DNA of 64,000 nucleotides from Crocinitomicaceae bacterium (GCA_024639405.1 JAHEIL010000001.1:145912-209911), one strand, 5' to 3'. Shown: positions 25,997-36,005, numbered from the stretch's first letter. Notes: a model not told the origin generated them from the sequence alone. Made by a program: numbers and translations.

Positions 25997-26997
25997 TGGA
26001 TTCTAAACTAATCATAAAGGAAATTCAAGCAGGGAAATTAGAGAAAATCTATTTTCTTCACGGCGAGGAACCTTATTTCATTGATGAGATCACTTCAGTT
26101 ATTGAGGCTACAGCGCTTGAGCCACATGAAAAAGATTTCAATCAAATGATCATTTATGGAAAAGATGCTGAACCGTTAAGTTTGCTTTCAGAATTGAAAA
26201 ATTACCCCATGATGGGAAACCGAAAGTTGGTCATTTTAAAAGAAGCGCAAGAATTTAAAGGCTTGGAACTACTTGAATCTTATTTTGAACAACCTTCTGA
26301 TTCTACCATTTTTGTTGTCAATTACAAATACAAGACCTTTGATGCCCGCAAAAAATCACTCAAATTTGCCGCACAAAATGGCTTGGTATATAAATCTGAG
26401 AAAGTCAAAGATTACAAACTCAACGAATGGATTGAAAGCTATGTTAAAAGTCAAGGTTTTGGCATAACTTCCAAAGCGTGTATGTTATTGGCAGAATTTT
26501 TGGGCAATGACTTAGGACGAATCGTGAATGAAATAGATAAATTGGCGATTTTATTAGAAAAAGGAACGACTATTAACGATATTCACATTGAAGAAAACAT
26601 TGGGATTTCAAAAGATTACAACATTTTTGAATTGGTCAAAGCCATTGGCGTGAGGGATGTTCCAAAAGCATTTAACATCGTTCATTATTTCAATTATAAC
26701 CCAAAAGCAGGTGAAATGATTGTAATGATTCCGAATTTATTTAATTTCTTTTCCCAATTAATGCGCATCCATTTCTTACCCAATAAATCGAAAGAATCCG
26801 TAGCTGCCGCATTGCGCGTTCATCCATTTATTGCTGGTGAATTAATGAATGCAGCCAAAGTTTACAATCCCAAAAAAGCAGCAGCCAATATTGCGATTTT
26901 ACATGAATTTGATTTGAAAGCGAAAGGCGTTGGAAATACAGGAGCGTTTAGCCAAGGAGACCTTTTAAAAGAAATGATTTATAGACTTTTACACTGA
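25996..26997 (+). CDS. holA: DNA polymerase III delta subunit
   Basis: 333 aa clamp-loader delta subunit that opens the beta clamp. The N-terminal IYFLHGEEPYFIDEIT is the family hallmark, and the collar-domain region KAIGVRDVPKAFNIV is present. It is coupled to pepT and rsmE by one-base overlaps on both sides (TAATG and TGATG). Its partner dnaX lies elsewhere in this window at 11784. Confidence 0.92.
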   Translation: MDSKLIIKEIQAGKLEKIYFLHGEEPYFIDEITSVIEATALEPHEKDFNQMIIYGKDAEPLSLLSELKNYPMMGNRKLVILKEAQEFKGLELLESYFEQPSDSTIFVVNYKYKTFDARKKSLKFAAQNGLVYKSEKVKDYKLNEWIESYVKSQGFGITSKACMLLAEFLGNDLGRIVNEIDKLAILLEKGTTINDIHIEENIGISKDYNIFELVKAIGVRDVPKAFNIVHYFNYNPKAGEMIVMIPNLFNFFSQLMRIHFLPNKSKESVAAALRVHPFIAGELMNAAKVYNPKKAAANIAILHEFDLKAKGVGNTGAFSQGDLLKEMIYRLLH

Positions 26998-27698
26998 TGC
27001 ATTTATTTTACGACCCAACAATCACACGAACAGACAAACTGGTTTACCTTTCTGAAGAAGAATCGAAACATGCTTGCAAAGTTATGCGTTTAAAAAATGG
27101 AGATACCATTTTATTAATCAATGGTTTGGGAGATGAATTTACAGCAAAAATAACGGATGCTCACCCCAAAAAATGTGAACTTGAAATTTGTGCTATTCGA
27201 TCAGAAGAAAAACCTCCATTTGCTATTCACATTGCTATTGCACCTACAAAAAACAGCGATCGATTGGAATGGTTCATTGAGAAAGCAACTGAAATTGGCG
27301 TAACAGAAATCACATTATTAGCATGTGACAAAAGTGAACGAAAAGTGCAAAAAAGAGAGCGTTTGGAAAAAATATTAGTCAGCGCATTAAAACAATCAAA
27401 ACGGTTGTTTTTACCTAAATTAAATGATTTAGTTGCAACAACTTCATTTATAGAAGCACATCCAAATGGATTAATTGCTCATTGTTACGATGAAACAAAA
27501 CAATCCATACAAGCATCTTTTAAAGCAACCAATTGTCCGATATTAATTGGACCTGAAGGAGATTTTTCATTGAAAGAAGTTGAAGTAGCAAGAAAAAATG
27601 GCTATCAAACAATTCATTTGGGAACCAATCGTTTAAGAACAGAAACAGCGGGATTGTATGCATGTATGCAAGCAAAATTAATATGTGATTCAATTTAA
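26997..27698 (+). CDS. rsmE: 16S rRNA (uracil1498-N3)-methyltransferase
   Basis: 233 aa SPOUT-class methyltransferase with an N-terminal PUA-like domain. The trefoil-knot SAM site is visible as LIGPEGDFSLKEVE and HLGTNRLRTETAG. It methylates U1498 of 16S rRNA. The ATG overlaps the holA stop by one base. Confidence 0.95.
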   Translation: MHLFYDPTITRTDKLVYLSEEESKHACKVMRLKNGDTILLINGLGDEFTAKITDAHPKKCELEICAIRSEEKPPFAIHIAIAPTKNSDRLEWFIEKATEIGVTEITLLACDKSERKVQKRERLEKILVSALKQSKRLFLPKLNDLVATTSFIEAHPNGLIAHCYDETKQSIQASFKATNCPILIGPEGDFSLKEVEVARKNGYQTIHLGTNRLRTETAGLYACMQAKLICDSI

Positions 27699-27704
27699 AA
27701 CAAA

Positions 27705-28352
27705 ATGAAACAGCTACTTTTTATTTGGTGTTTATGGCAATTTAGTTTTACTTTTTCACAAGAAACGTATCACTTAGCCGTTTTAAAATACAATGGCGGT
27801 GGCGATTATTATGCGAATCCTACAGCTTTACCCAATTTAATTTCCTATTGTAATCAAAATCTGGGCACAACCATTTCGAAAGAAGTTTCCTACGTAGAAG
27901 CAGGAAGCAAAGATATTTTTCAATACCCATTTATTCACATGACAGGCCATGGGAATGTTGTATTCTCCCCTGCTGAAATTGATAATTTACGCAATTACAT
28001 GTTGGCCGGTGGATTTTTACACATCGATGACAATTATGGAATGGATCAATTCATTCGCGTTGAATTGAAAAAAGTTTTTCCTTCGAATAATTTGGTTGAA
28101 ATTCCTTTTGATCATCCTATTTTTCATCAAAAATTTAATTTCAAAGGTTTACCTAAAATACATGAACACGACGGTAAACGTCCACAAGCATTTGGAATCA
28201 TTATCGAAGGAAGATTGGTATGTCTTTATACCTACGAAACAGATTTAAGTGATGGATGGGAAGATGCTCAAGTTCATGGAGATAGCGATCAAAAAAGAAA
28301 AGAAGCTTTGCAAATGGGTGCGAATATATTGATGTATGCATTCATGAAATAA
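27705..28352 (+). CDS. Secreted DUF4159 domain protein
   Basis: 215 aa with a signal peptide (MKQLLFIWCLWQFSFTFSQ). The mature part is one DUF4159 domain (LKYNGGGDYYANPTALPNL, IHMTGHGNVVFSPAE, GGFLHIDDNYGMD), which has a GATase1-like fold without a catalytic cysteine being evident. The function is unknown. It starts 6 bases after rsmE and is probably in the same operon. Confidence 0.8.
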   Translation: MKQLLFIWCLWQFSFTFSQETYHLAVLKYNGGGDYYANPTALPNLISYCNQNLGTTISKEVSYVEAGSKDIFQYPFIHMTGHGNVVFSPAEIDNLRNYMLAGGFLHIDDNYGMDQFIRVELKKVFPSNNLVEIPFDHPIFHQKFNFKGLPKIHEHDGKRPQAFGIIIEGRLVCLYTYETDLSDGWEDAQVHGDSDQKRKEALQMGANILMYAFMK

Positions 28353-28380
28353 TTCTTGTTATTTTTCAATAATTTCACGT

Positions 28381-29811
28381 ATGAAAACTCATCTATTTAC
28401 TTCAATTTCAAAGAAATTATATTTTCTTTTATTCTTATTAATTTGTTCGTTTGCAGCTCAAGCAACTGTAAAGCTTCCTGCATTTTTTAGTGACAATTGC
28501 ATTTTTCAACAAAATTCAACCATTAAAATATGGGGAACTGGAATACCTAAGAAATGTGTAACCGTTCGTTTTTCGTGGAACAAAGACGAGCAAACGGTAA
28601 AAATCAACGAAAATGGGAAATGGGAAATGACATTTCAATCTCCGAAAGCAAGTTATACAAAACAGACAATTACATTCGATGATGGTGACATCTTAAAATT
28701 ATCCAATGTATTATTTGGTGAAGTTTGGCTGTGTTCAGGTCAATCGAATATGGAAATGCCCATCAAAGGTTTTCCCAATCAACCCATTGCGCTTGCAGAT
28801 TCAATCATACAAAACACTGCTGACATTGATTCTGGTATTCATTTTTTCACAGTGAAGCGTAATGCATCGAATCAACCAACAGAAGATCTCAATGGAAAAT
28901 GGTTCATTAATTCCGCTAAAAACGTTTCTAACTTTAGCGCAACAGCCTATTTCTTTGCTTTAAAGCTTCAAAAAGAATTAAATATTCCAGTTGGTATCAT
29001 CAATGCTAGTTGGGGCGGTACACCGATTGAAAGTTGGATTCCAGCAGCGATGAATCAACAATTTTCAGATTACGACACGACGCTTATTCAAAATGAACCT
29101 TCGAAATTTCCATCGCGCTTATATAATGGAATGATTAATCCCTTAAAATCATACAAAATCAAAGGATTTGTTTGGTATCAAGGTGAAGCAAATACAGATC
29201 GTTATGCAACTTACGAACAGAAATTAACGGGACTTATTCAACAATGGCGCAGTGATTGGAATTTAAGTGACCTACCCTTTCTTATAGTTGAAATCGCACC
29301 TTACAAGTACCAAAACGGCTTAAATTCAGCACGATTGAGAACTGCTCAATTCAAAACACAACAAAATAATAACACCATTGGAATTGTTTGCACCAACGAC
29401 CTCGTTTCAGCTACAGATTCAATGAACATTCACCCACCTCGAAAAAAAGAAATTGGTGACCGTTTGGCTAATTTGGCCTTGTTTAATACCTATCAAAATA
29501 CTTCTATTCAAGCACTGAGTCCTACATTTAGTCATTCAATTACACAAAAAGACACCTTGATTTTAACACTCAACAATGTATACGACAGCATTCTTCCAAT
29601 GCCTGAATTCTCAGGTTTTGAAATCGCAGGAGAAGATGGCGTTTTTCACCCCGCAAAAGCAATTTTATCCGAGAACAAGCAACAACTCTACCTCACTTCT
29701 GAAAAGGTTTTATTTCCATTGAAAGTAAATTATTGTTTTAAGAATTTCCAACTTGGAAATGTAAAAAATAGTGCTGGACTTCCATTATTCCCATTTAGTT
29801 CTGTAGAATGA
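28381..29811 (+). CDS. Secreted sialate O-acetylesterase-like SGNH esterase
   Basis: 476 aa with a signal peptide ending near AAQA. The SGNH nucleophile is S122 in VWLCSGQSNMEMP, and FVWYQGEANTDR gives the block II/III region, both typical of sialate/polysaccharide O-acetylesterases. It would remove O-acetyl groups from external glycans in the periplasm or outside. No glycanase or SusC/SusD pair is adjacent. It starts 28 bases after DUF4159, so it may share that operon. Confidence 0.85.
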   Translation: MKTHLFTSISKKLYFLLFLLICSFAAQATVKLPAFFSDNCIFQQNSTIKIWGTGIPKKCVTVRFSWNKDEQTVKINENGKWEMTFQSPKASYTKQTITFDDGDILKLSNVLFGEVWLCSGQSNMEMPIKGFPNQPIALADSIIQNTADIDSGIHFFTVKRNASNQPTEDLNGKWFINSAKNVSNFSATAYFFALKLQKELNIPVGIINASWGGTPIESWIPAAMNQQFSDYDTTLIQNEPSKFPSRLYNGMINPLKSYKIKGFVWYQGEANTDRYATYEQKLTGLIQQWRSDWNLSDLPFLIVEIAPYKYQNGLNSARLRTAQFKTQQNNNTIGIVCTNDLVSATDSMNIHPPRKKEIGDRLANLALFNTYQNTSIQALSPTFSHSITQKDTLILTLNNVYDSILPMPEFSGFEIAGEDGVFHPAKAILSENKQQLYLTSEKVLFPLKVNYCFKNFQLGNVKNSAGLPLFPFSSVE

Positions 29812-29872
29812 AATTGTGTATAATTTTTAAAAACTTATCACATTAATCCTCCTACAACTTGAAATGAACCCT

Positions 29873-29880
29873 TAATTTTG
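29873..29880 (+). promoter_or_regulatory. Bacteroidetes -7 element for fsa
   Basis: TAATTTTG, an exact match, lies 23 bases before the ATG at 29904. Confidence 0.45.
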
Positions 29881-29903
29881 TCACAAAGCGAAAAACAAGT
29901 TAT

Positions 29904-30560
29904 ATGAAATTTTTTATTGATACAGCAAATTTAAACGACATTAAAGAAGCCAATGATATGGGCATTTTGGATGGTGTTACAACCAATCCATCATTAATGG
30001 CGAAAGAAGGAATTACGGGTGAACAAAACATTCTTGATCATTATATGGCAATTTGTAACATTGTGGATGGACCTGTAAGTGCTGAAGTTATTTCTACAGA
30101 TTATGAAGGAATGGTGCGTGAAGGAGAACATTTAGCTTCGTTGCATAAAAACATCGTGGTTAAAATCCCTATGATTCCAGAAGGAATTAAAGCGATTAAA
30201 TATTTCTCAGGAAAAGGAATCAAAACAAATTGCACCTTGATTTTCTCAGCAGGTCAAGCGTTGTTAGCTGCAAAAGCTGGCGCAACATATATTTCTCCGT
30301 TCTTAGGAAGATTAGACGATGTTTCAACAAATGGATTGGATTTAATTGCTCAAATTCGTTTGATTTATGATAATTACATGTTTGACACTCAAATATTGGC
30401 AGCATCTGTTCGTCACCCAATGCACATTATCAACTGTGCTGAAATTGGTTCAGATGTTATGACAGGACCTTTGAGTGCAATCAAAGCATTGGCAAAACAT
30501 CCGTTAACGGATATTGGTTTACAACAATTTTTAGCAGATCACGCGAAAGGAAATAAGTAA
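29904..30560 (+). CDS. fsa: Fructose-6-phosphate aldolase / small transaldolase
   Basis: 218 aa TalC/FSA-type class I aldolase. The opening MKFFIDTANLNDIKEA and GVTTNPSL are diagnostic, and the Schiff-base lysine is K87 in NIVVKIPM. Small transaldolases of this type act either as transaldolase in the pentose phosphate pathway or as fructose-6-phosphate aldolase; sequence alone does not decide. A shared bidirectional terminator follows. Confidence 0.92.
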   Translation: MKFFIDTANLNDIKEANDMGILDGVTTNPSLMAKEGITGEQNILDHYMAICNIVDGPVSAEVISTDYEGMVREGEHLASLHKNIVVKIPMIPEGIKAIKYFSGKGIKTNCTLIFSAGQALLAAKAGATYISPFLGRLDDVSTNGLDLIAQIRLIYDNYMFDTQILAASVRHPMHIINCAEIGSDVMTGPLSAIKALAKHPLTDIGLQQFLADHAKGNK

Positions 30561-30580
30561 GAATATTACTTTTTGTAAGA

Positions 30581-30610
30581 AAAAAGGCTGTTCGTTTGAA
30601 CAGCCTTTTT
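30581..30610. terminator. Bidirectional terminator between fsa and the SnoaL-like gene
   Basis: A 13-bp perfect stem (AAAAAGGCTGTTC with GAACAGCCTTTTT) and a GTTT loop have T runs on both strands. The minus-strand gene stops two bases away. Confidence 0.9.
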
Positions 30611-30611
30611 T

Positions 30612-31070
30612 TTAATCTCTTAATTGAATAAATTTCTTGATCTTCTCATTTTCGATGAGGACCGTCAAATTATAGTAAACGATTTTCCATTCATTTCCGT
30701 CAAATTTAAGAATTCCAGCCCCTCTACAACCTTTCATCCATGTGTCTAAATCTTCGTCGAACCAAGCCATTTTTTTATCTTCTGAAAAATTCCATTTTCG
30801 ATTGGAAGCTTTAAAATCCCAGGCTTTTCCTTTTTCAAAATAAGGCAATGAAAAGGCCATAAATTGTTTTTTATCCCAGCGCTCGTTTGGAGCAGTTCCC
30901 AAAAAAATAAATGAATCGTCTGTTTTTTCAAAATAAGCATTGAAATCAGCTTTTGTTGCCGCTAAATGCCAAGAATCAATCAATAGATTCAATTCTTTTT
31001 CAACTTCATTTTGAGAAAAAATTGAACTATTGAAAAACAACAAACTGACGATAATTAGGCTAAATTTCAT
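30612..31070 (-). CDS. Secreted SnoaL/NTF2-like protein
   Basis: 152 aa with a signal peptide (MKFSLIIVSLLFFNSSIFSQ). The rest fits the NTF2-like cone fold (LLIDSWHLAATKADFNAYFEKT, AWFDEDLDTWMKGCRG, EWKIVYYNLTVLI), as in SnoaL_3 proteins. The ligand or reaction is unknown. It follows the subtilase by 4 bases and is probably co-transcribed with it. Confidence 0.75.
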   Translation of the reverse strand: MKFSLIIVSLLFFNSSIFSQNEVEKELNLLIDSWHLAATKADFNAYFEKTDDSFIFLGTAPNERWDKKQFMAFSLPYFEKGKAWDFKASNRKWNFSEDKKMAWFDEDLDTWMKGCRGAGILKFDGNEWKIVYYNLTVLIENEKIKKFIQLRD

Positions 31071-31074
31071 TTTA

Positions 31075-32667
31075 TCAGTTTACAGATTTTGTTTTTTCTA
31101 TCTCTGAACACATTTTGACAGCATTCAATACATTTACTACTCCACCCGTCACAGACAAGGTAGCAAAATCAGCCTTTTGATCAGTTCCAGGAATGATTTG
31201 TTGTGTTCCTTTGTATGATTTTGATGATTTCAAGATTACTTCTTTAATTTCAAGCATTGTTAAGGAAGGAAAATAGCTTTTCAACAATGCAGCAACACCC
31301 GCTACCATTGGTGCAGCCATTGAAGTACCTTGTAATTTAGCATAACTACTTTGAGGAACAGTATTGTAAATTTCAAAACCAGGTGCAAAAACATCTACTT
31401 TAGTAGTTCCATAGTTTGAAAACGAAGCCGCTAATTTTTCTTTTGGATATCGCGTTGAAGCTCCAATAGTAATAAAATGCTTCAACGGTTCTTTTTGGAA
31501 ACTGTATTGAGCCATTGGGAAATTAGGTTCAATTTCCATATTTGCATTGTCGTTTCCGGCAGCATGAACTAATAATACGCCTTTTGCATCCGCATAAGCA
31601 AAAGCTTCACTTACTTCTTTTTGGTACATTGAATAAGATTTCCCAAACGACATGTTAATGATCTGAGCCCCATTATCCACTGCATAACGAACAGCCATTG
31701 CAACATCTTTGTCATGCTCATCACCATTTGGAACGGCACGAAGCACCATTAATGAAACATTTTCTGCAACGCCGTCACCACCTAATTTATTTCCACGAAC
31801 AGCTCCAATGATTCCACCTACATGCGTTCCGTGCATTGCATCTGGACCTTCAACGTCGTTATTGCCATATTTTTTATCCGAAAAATCGGCAGAATTATCA
31901 CCAATTAAGCTTCGATCGTCAAATTCAACATTCAAGTTAAAATTAACCATTTGCTCCAATTGCTTTTTTTGATCAGCCATTTCTTTTTCATTGAATTGGT
32001 CTGTTTCAATTGCAATTGCAAATTCTTTCAACTGAATTAATTCCATTGAAGTAGGTTGCCATTTTTCTAAATCCTTCAAGGTATATTTTTCTTTTTTCAA
32101 TTCTTTTGCAACAATTGTAGGTACTTGTTTTACCATCATTTCAATCATTGGCAATTGATTCAAATACCCTTCATATTCTTCTTTCTCTTTGTTAACTTCT
32201 TCTTGAACTTTCAAAAATAAAGCATATTGATCTTTTTCAGATGCACTTAAATTAGCTGGATCTATACCTTCAAATTGCTTAGAAAGTTTTTTTAGAATTC
32301 TCGTTTTTTCCAAACAAGCTTCATTTAAATTCTCACCTTTAGAATTACCTAAAAAGCTCCAACCATTAACATCATCAACATACCCATTGTTATCATCGTC
32401 GATGCCATTTTTAGGAATTTCATTTTTGTTGACCCATATTTTCCCTTTTAAATCCTCATGTTCAATGTCAATTCCTGAATCGATTACAGCAACAACTACA
32501 TTGTTAGATTTTTTAGATTTTAATTTTTTATAGGCTTTATTCGTTTGCATACCTGTTCCGTCGCCATTGTACCAATTCAAGATTTCTTTCGTACTTTGAG
32601 CAGATAAAAAGTTAGAGATTCCTATTGCAAAAATCGTGAAACTTAATTTTATTATAATTTTCTTCAT
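31075..32667 (-). CDS. Secreted subtilase (S8 serine protease) with a long insertion
   Basis: 530 aa with a signal peptide (KLSFTIFAIGISNFLSAQ). The catalytic triad is D63 in VAVIDSGID, H279 in MHGTHVGG and S449 in GTSMAAPM; the oxyanion Asn is N372. Some 150 residues between Asp and His (about 115-265) form a Lys/Glu-rich helical insertion. No type IX sorting domain is present at the C-terminus, so it is probably periplasmic or outer-membrane associated. The start at 32667 is supported by a promoter core at 32693-32686 that excludes the ATG at 32688. Confidence 0.92.
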   Translation of the reverse strand: MKKIIIKLSFTIFAIGISNFLSAQSTKEILNWYNGDGTGMQTNKAYKKLKSKKSNNVVVAVIDSGIDIEHEDLKGKIWVNKNEIPKNGIDDDNNGYVDDVNGWSFLGNSKGENLNEACLEKTRILKKLSKQFEGIDPANLSASEKDQYALFLKVQEEVNKEKEEYEGYLNQLPMIEMMVKQVPTIVAKELKKEKYTLKDLEKWQPTSMELIQLKEFAIAIETDQFNEKEMADQKKQLEQMVNFNLNVEFDDRSLIGDNSADFSDKKYGNNDVEGPDAMHGTHVGGIIGAVRGNKLGGDGVAENVSLMVLRAVPNGDEHDKDVAMAVRYAVDNGAQIINMSFGKSYSMYQKEVSEAFAYADAKGVLLVHAAGNDNANMEIEPNFPMAQYSFQKEPLKHFITIGASTRYPKEKLAASFSNYGTTKVDVFAPGFEIYNTVPQSSYAKLQGTSMAAPMVAGVAALLKSYFPSLTMLEIKEVILKSSKSYKGTQQIIPGTDQKADFATLSVTGGVVNVLNAVKMCSEIEKTKSVN

Positions 32668-32685
32668 TTTAAACTTTGTTTGATT

Positions 32686-32693
32686 CAAAAATA
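32686..32693 (-). promoter_or_regulatory. Bacteroidetes -7 element for the subtilase
   Basis: TATTTTTG on the minus strand, an exact match, gives a leader of about 13 nt to the ATG at 32667. Confidence 0.5.
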
Positions 32694-32769
32694 CGATAAA
32701 ATATAATTCAATTCTTGGAATTTTATTAACTTAAAGTTGTTATTTTTAACCTTAAATAAAATTATCCCT

Positions 32770-35319
32770 ATGAATAAATTGCTATTGATTGTTTTTGTTA
32801 CGCTTCAAGTATTCTTCAATTTGGTGAATTCTCAAACTAACTTAAAATTTGGGTTTAAATCTTATTTAGAAAAACAACCTACAACACTCACTACTTTTTG
32901 TGTCCCTAATGATTTACAAACGACCACTTTATTGATACAACAAAACATAACCATTAAATATTCTTCTAAAAATTGGCATTTCATTACAACCACACCAAAA
33001 TGGATCGATGAATACACTAAAAATGGTCAATTAAAAAATTACTATTTTGAGCATGCTCCTCCAATGGCTTTATCTGATACTGCATTGGTTTTAAACAACA
33101 TAAAACCTATACATTTAGGTTTGGGAGGCTTACAATCTCCTTACACTGGAAAAGGCGTTATTATCGGATATGTAGATCAAGGGATTGATTGGAATCATCC
33201 TGATTTTATTGATTCCAATGGTCACACACGTGTACTTCGTTATTGGGATCAAAGTACAAATATTGGTGGAACGATTCCTCAACCTTATAATTATGGTATT
33301 GTTTGGGACAGTGCTCAAATCAATGCTGGTTTATGTACAAGTACTGAAGAAAGTTCTGCTCACGGTTCTACTGTAGCAGGAATGGGTTCAAGTAATGCCC
33401 GTGCCAATGGACAAGCAATGGGAGTTGCTCCAAATTCAATGATTATCATGATTGAAACCAATTTTAATTTAAACAATTGGAGTTTAACTGTTGCAGATGC
33501 GTGCGACTATGTTTTCAAAGTTGCTGATTCTTTAGGTATGCAAGCCGTTATGAATTTAAGTGTTGGTTCATACTTGGGAAGTCACGATGGACGAGATCCA
33601 GCAGCTGAATACATGGATTCATTGGTAAGTGCTAAAAGTGGAAGAATAATTGTTTGTGCTGCCGGTAACGCTGGAGCAAAAGGTAAATACCATGTAACAG
33701 GTTTTCCAACTGTAGACACGTCATTTGTCTGGATCACCAACAATACAAGTTCGAGCGCAGCATTTGGTGCCAATAAAATCTATTTTGATCTTTGGTCTGA
33801 CACCATCAATGCAAATTATGAATTTGCCTACGAAGCAGATTTACCTGCACCATTTTATACTAAAAGAGCAACAACGACTTTTAAAAGTGCTCTTGCAAAT
33901 TTCCCGACCAATCCAATTTATGATACATTATATAATATAGCAGGACAACGAATTGCTACAATTGAAACCTACAAAGAATACATGAACGGAAATGTTCACA
34001 TTGAAAGTTATTTCAGCAATGTGGATTCTACCAATTATATTTTTCGATTCAAAACAAAAGGTTCAGGTTCTTATGATATGTGGAGTGGATCTTGGTTAGG
34101 ATTAAATGATTTTGTAACAACCCTACCTCCTATTTCTATTGTTCAAGATATTGACGAATACAACATGCCAGATACATTGCAAACCATTGTTTCAAACTGG
34201 GCTTGTTCTGAAAAAATGATTACGGTTGCCAACATGCGTAATCGAAAATCACATATTACAAAAAACAATACTGTATCAAATTCAGACAATACACCTGTTG
34301 GAAAATTAAGTTTGAATTCTAGTAAAGGTCCAACACGCTTAAACGCATTAAAACCAGATATTACAGCTGCTGGCGACATCTCATTAACAGCAGCTCCACT
34401 TTGGTTATTAAATAATTCTGCCTATAATAATGCGGTAGATATTGATGGTTGGCATGCTAGAAATGGAGGTACTTCAATGGCATCTCCTGTAGTTGCAGGT
34501 TTTGCAGCATTGTATTTGGAAAAATGTAGTAAAGCAAATTATGCTTCTTTTAAAAATGATATTATTGCCACTGCAACTGGTGATAATTTCACAGGTGTTT
34601 TACCTAATTATGGATATGGAAATGGTAAATTAAATGGTTTAAATGCACTTTTAATGAATGAATTTACGGGTTCAATTCAAGGTCCTGATTCCATTTGTTC
34701 TTTAGCAACATTGCAAGCTACAGCAAGCAATCCAATTAGTTTTGTGTATTGGTCGGACGGTTCAGGTGGAGTTAATCCAGAAATTTATACAGGTGGTCCT
34801 TATTCAGCTACCATTTTTAATACAAAAGGATGTAGTTTTAAAACAGATACCATTCAAATTCATCAATTAACAACGAATACCATTCAACCGATCGTTCAAA
34901 ATGGTCAAGTTTTGAGTACAGTTGCTCCAAATTATCAATGGACATTAAATGGCTTGGACTTAATTGGAGAAACAAATGCAAGCATACAAATTACACCACC
35001 TTATGGAATTTACACATGCTATACAATCAGTGTAGATGGATGTAAAACGGAAACAGTTCCATTTGAACCATTTTTAGGAATTAATGAACTCGAAATGAAT
35101 CAAATAATTCTCTATCCAAATCCAACCGAAGATAATTTTTCATTACTTTCAACATCAACTACAAAACTAGATAAAATCACAGATGTTAACGGTAAAGAAA
35201 TGGAAATTAATCAGTTAGGTGATAATTATTTTTCAATTTCTAACTTTTCCAAAGGTGTTTACACGGTATTTTTATCGAATAACAATAAAAAGATGCATCT
35301 AAAATTGATTAGAATGTAA
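32770..35319 (+). CDS. Type IX-secreted subtilase (S8) with C-terminal sorting domain
   Basis: 849 aa with a signal peptide (MNKLLLIVFVTLQVFFNLVNS). The triad is D136 in IGYVDQGID, H198 in SAHGSTVAG and S569 in GGTSMASPVV, with a large insertion domain of about 200 residues between the His/Asn region and the Ser. The last 75 residues (IILYPNPTEDNF through SKGVYTVFL) are a type A sorting domain of the type IX secretion system. The protein is therefore exported across the outer membrane and probably surface-attached. It is divergent from the other subtilase. The start at 32770 places the signal peptide at the N-terminus. Confidence 0.93.
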   Translation: MNKLLLIVFVTLQVFFNLVNSQTNLKFGFKSYLEKQPTTLTTFCVPNDLQTTTLLIQQNITIKYSSKNWHFITTTPKWIDEYTKNGQLKNYYFEHAPPMALSDTALVLNNIKPIHLGLGGLQSPYTGKGVIIGYVDQGIDWNHPDFIDSNGHTRVLRYWDQSTNIGGTIPQPYNYGIVWDSAQINAGLCTSTEESSAHGSTVAGMGSSNARANGQAMGVAPNSMIIMIETNFNLNNWSLTVADACDYVFKVADSLGMQAVMNLSVGSYLGSHDGRDPAAEYMDSLVSAKSGRIIVCAAGNAGAKGKYHVTGFPTVDTSFVWITNNTSSSAAFGANKIYFDLWSDTINANYEFAYEADLPAPFYTKRATTTFKSALANFPTNPIYDTLYNIAGQRIATIETYKEYMNGNVHIESYFSNVDSTNYIFRFKTKGSGSYDMWSGSWLGLNDFVTTLPPISIVQDIDEYNMPDTLQTIVSNWACSEKMITVANMRNRKSHITKNNTVSNSDNTPVGKLSLNSSKGPTRLNALKPDITAAGDISLTAAPLWLLNNSAYNNAVDIDGWHARNGGTSMASPVVAGFAALYLEKCSKANYASFKNDIIATATGDNFTGVLPNYGYGNGKLNGLNALLMNEFTGSIQGPDSICSLATLQATASNPISFVYWSDGSGGVNPEIYTGGPYSATIFNTKGCSFKTDTIQIHQLTTNTIQPIVQNGQVLSTVAPNYQWTLNGLDLIGETNASIQITPPYGIYTCYTISVDGCKTETVPFEPFLGINELEMNQIILYPNPTEDNFSLLSTSTTKLDKITDVNGKEMEINQLGDNYFSISNFSKGVYTVFLSNNNKKMHLKLIRM

Positions 35320-35338
35320 ATTACTTGCAAAGAATTTC

Positions 35339-35346
35339 TATTTTTG
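35339..35346 (+). promoter_or_regulatory. Bacteroidetes -7 element for the DUF5606 gene
   Basis: TATTTTTG, an exact match, lies 21 bases before the ATG at 35368. Confidence 0.45.
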
Positions 35347-35367
35347 ATGTCGAATAATATAAAATAA

Positions 35368-35961
35368 ATGAATTTAACAGGAATTATTGCCATTTCAGGA
35401 AGACCAGGTCTTTTTAAAGTTATTGCACAAGGTAAAAACAGTATCATTGTGGAATCATTAATTGATAAAAAACGCTTTCCAGCTTACGCAGCGGATCGTA
35501 TTTCAGCATTAGATGATATTAGCATTTACACATATGATGAAGATGCTCCGTTAAAAGAGTTGTTAGCTGCAATTTACAAAAAAGAAAATGGTAATGAATG
35601 TCCTTCTCACAAAGAAGATATTGCTGTTTTACAAAGTTATTTGATTGATTTGTTGCCAAATTATGACCAAGAGCGTGTTTATCCATCGGATGTAAAAAAA
35701 ATGTTCCAATGGTATAATTTATTACACAAATCTGGAAACCTAATCGTTGAAGAAGCGGAAGAAGATAAAACAACAAAATCTTCTAAGAAAGCTACAGAAA
35801 GCGCTGAAGGAGAAACAACTGAAACAAAAGCTAAGAAGGCACCAGCTAAAAAAGCTCCAGCAAAACCTAAAGCTCCAGTTGCAGACAAAGCAAAAACTGT
35901 TAAACCAGCTGCTCCTAAGAAAACTGCAACTACAAAAACAGGTTCAAGTAGAGGAAAATAA
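35368..35961 (+). CDS. DUF5606 protein with Lys/Ala/Pro-rich tail
   Basis: 197 aa. Residues 1-130 form a conserved Bacteroidetes domain (MNLTGIIAISGRPGLFKV, FPAYAADRISALDDISIYT, VYPSDVKKMFQWYNLL). Residues of about 140-197 are low complexity with AKKAPAKKAPAKPKAP repeats, like the basic tails of histone H1-like or nucleic-acid-binding proteins. It is cytoplasmic. The function is unknown; the basic tail suggests nucleic acid binding. Confidence 0.8.
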   Translation: MNLTGIIAISGRPGLFKVIAQGKNSIIVESLIDKKRFPAYAADRISALDDISIYTYDEDAPLKELLAAIYKKENGNECPSHKEDIAVLQSYLIDLLPNYDQERVYPSDVKKMFQWYNLLHKSGNLIVEEAEEDKTTKSSKKATESAEGETTETKAKKAPAKKAPAKPKAPVADKAKTVKPAAPKKTATTKTGSSRGK

Positions 35962-35979
35962 TTTACAATACCTTTATAG

Positions 35980-36005
35980 AAAGTCGGAACTGTTCCGACT
36001 TTTTT
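35980..36005 (+). terminator. Terminator after the DUF5606 gene
   Basis: AAGTCGGAA pairs with TTCCGACTT (loop CTG) and is followed by T. It lies 20 bases after the stop and just before the M3 peptidase start. Confidence 0.88.
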
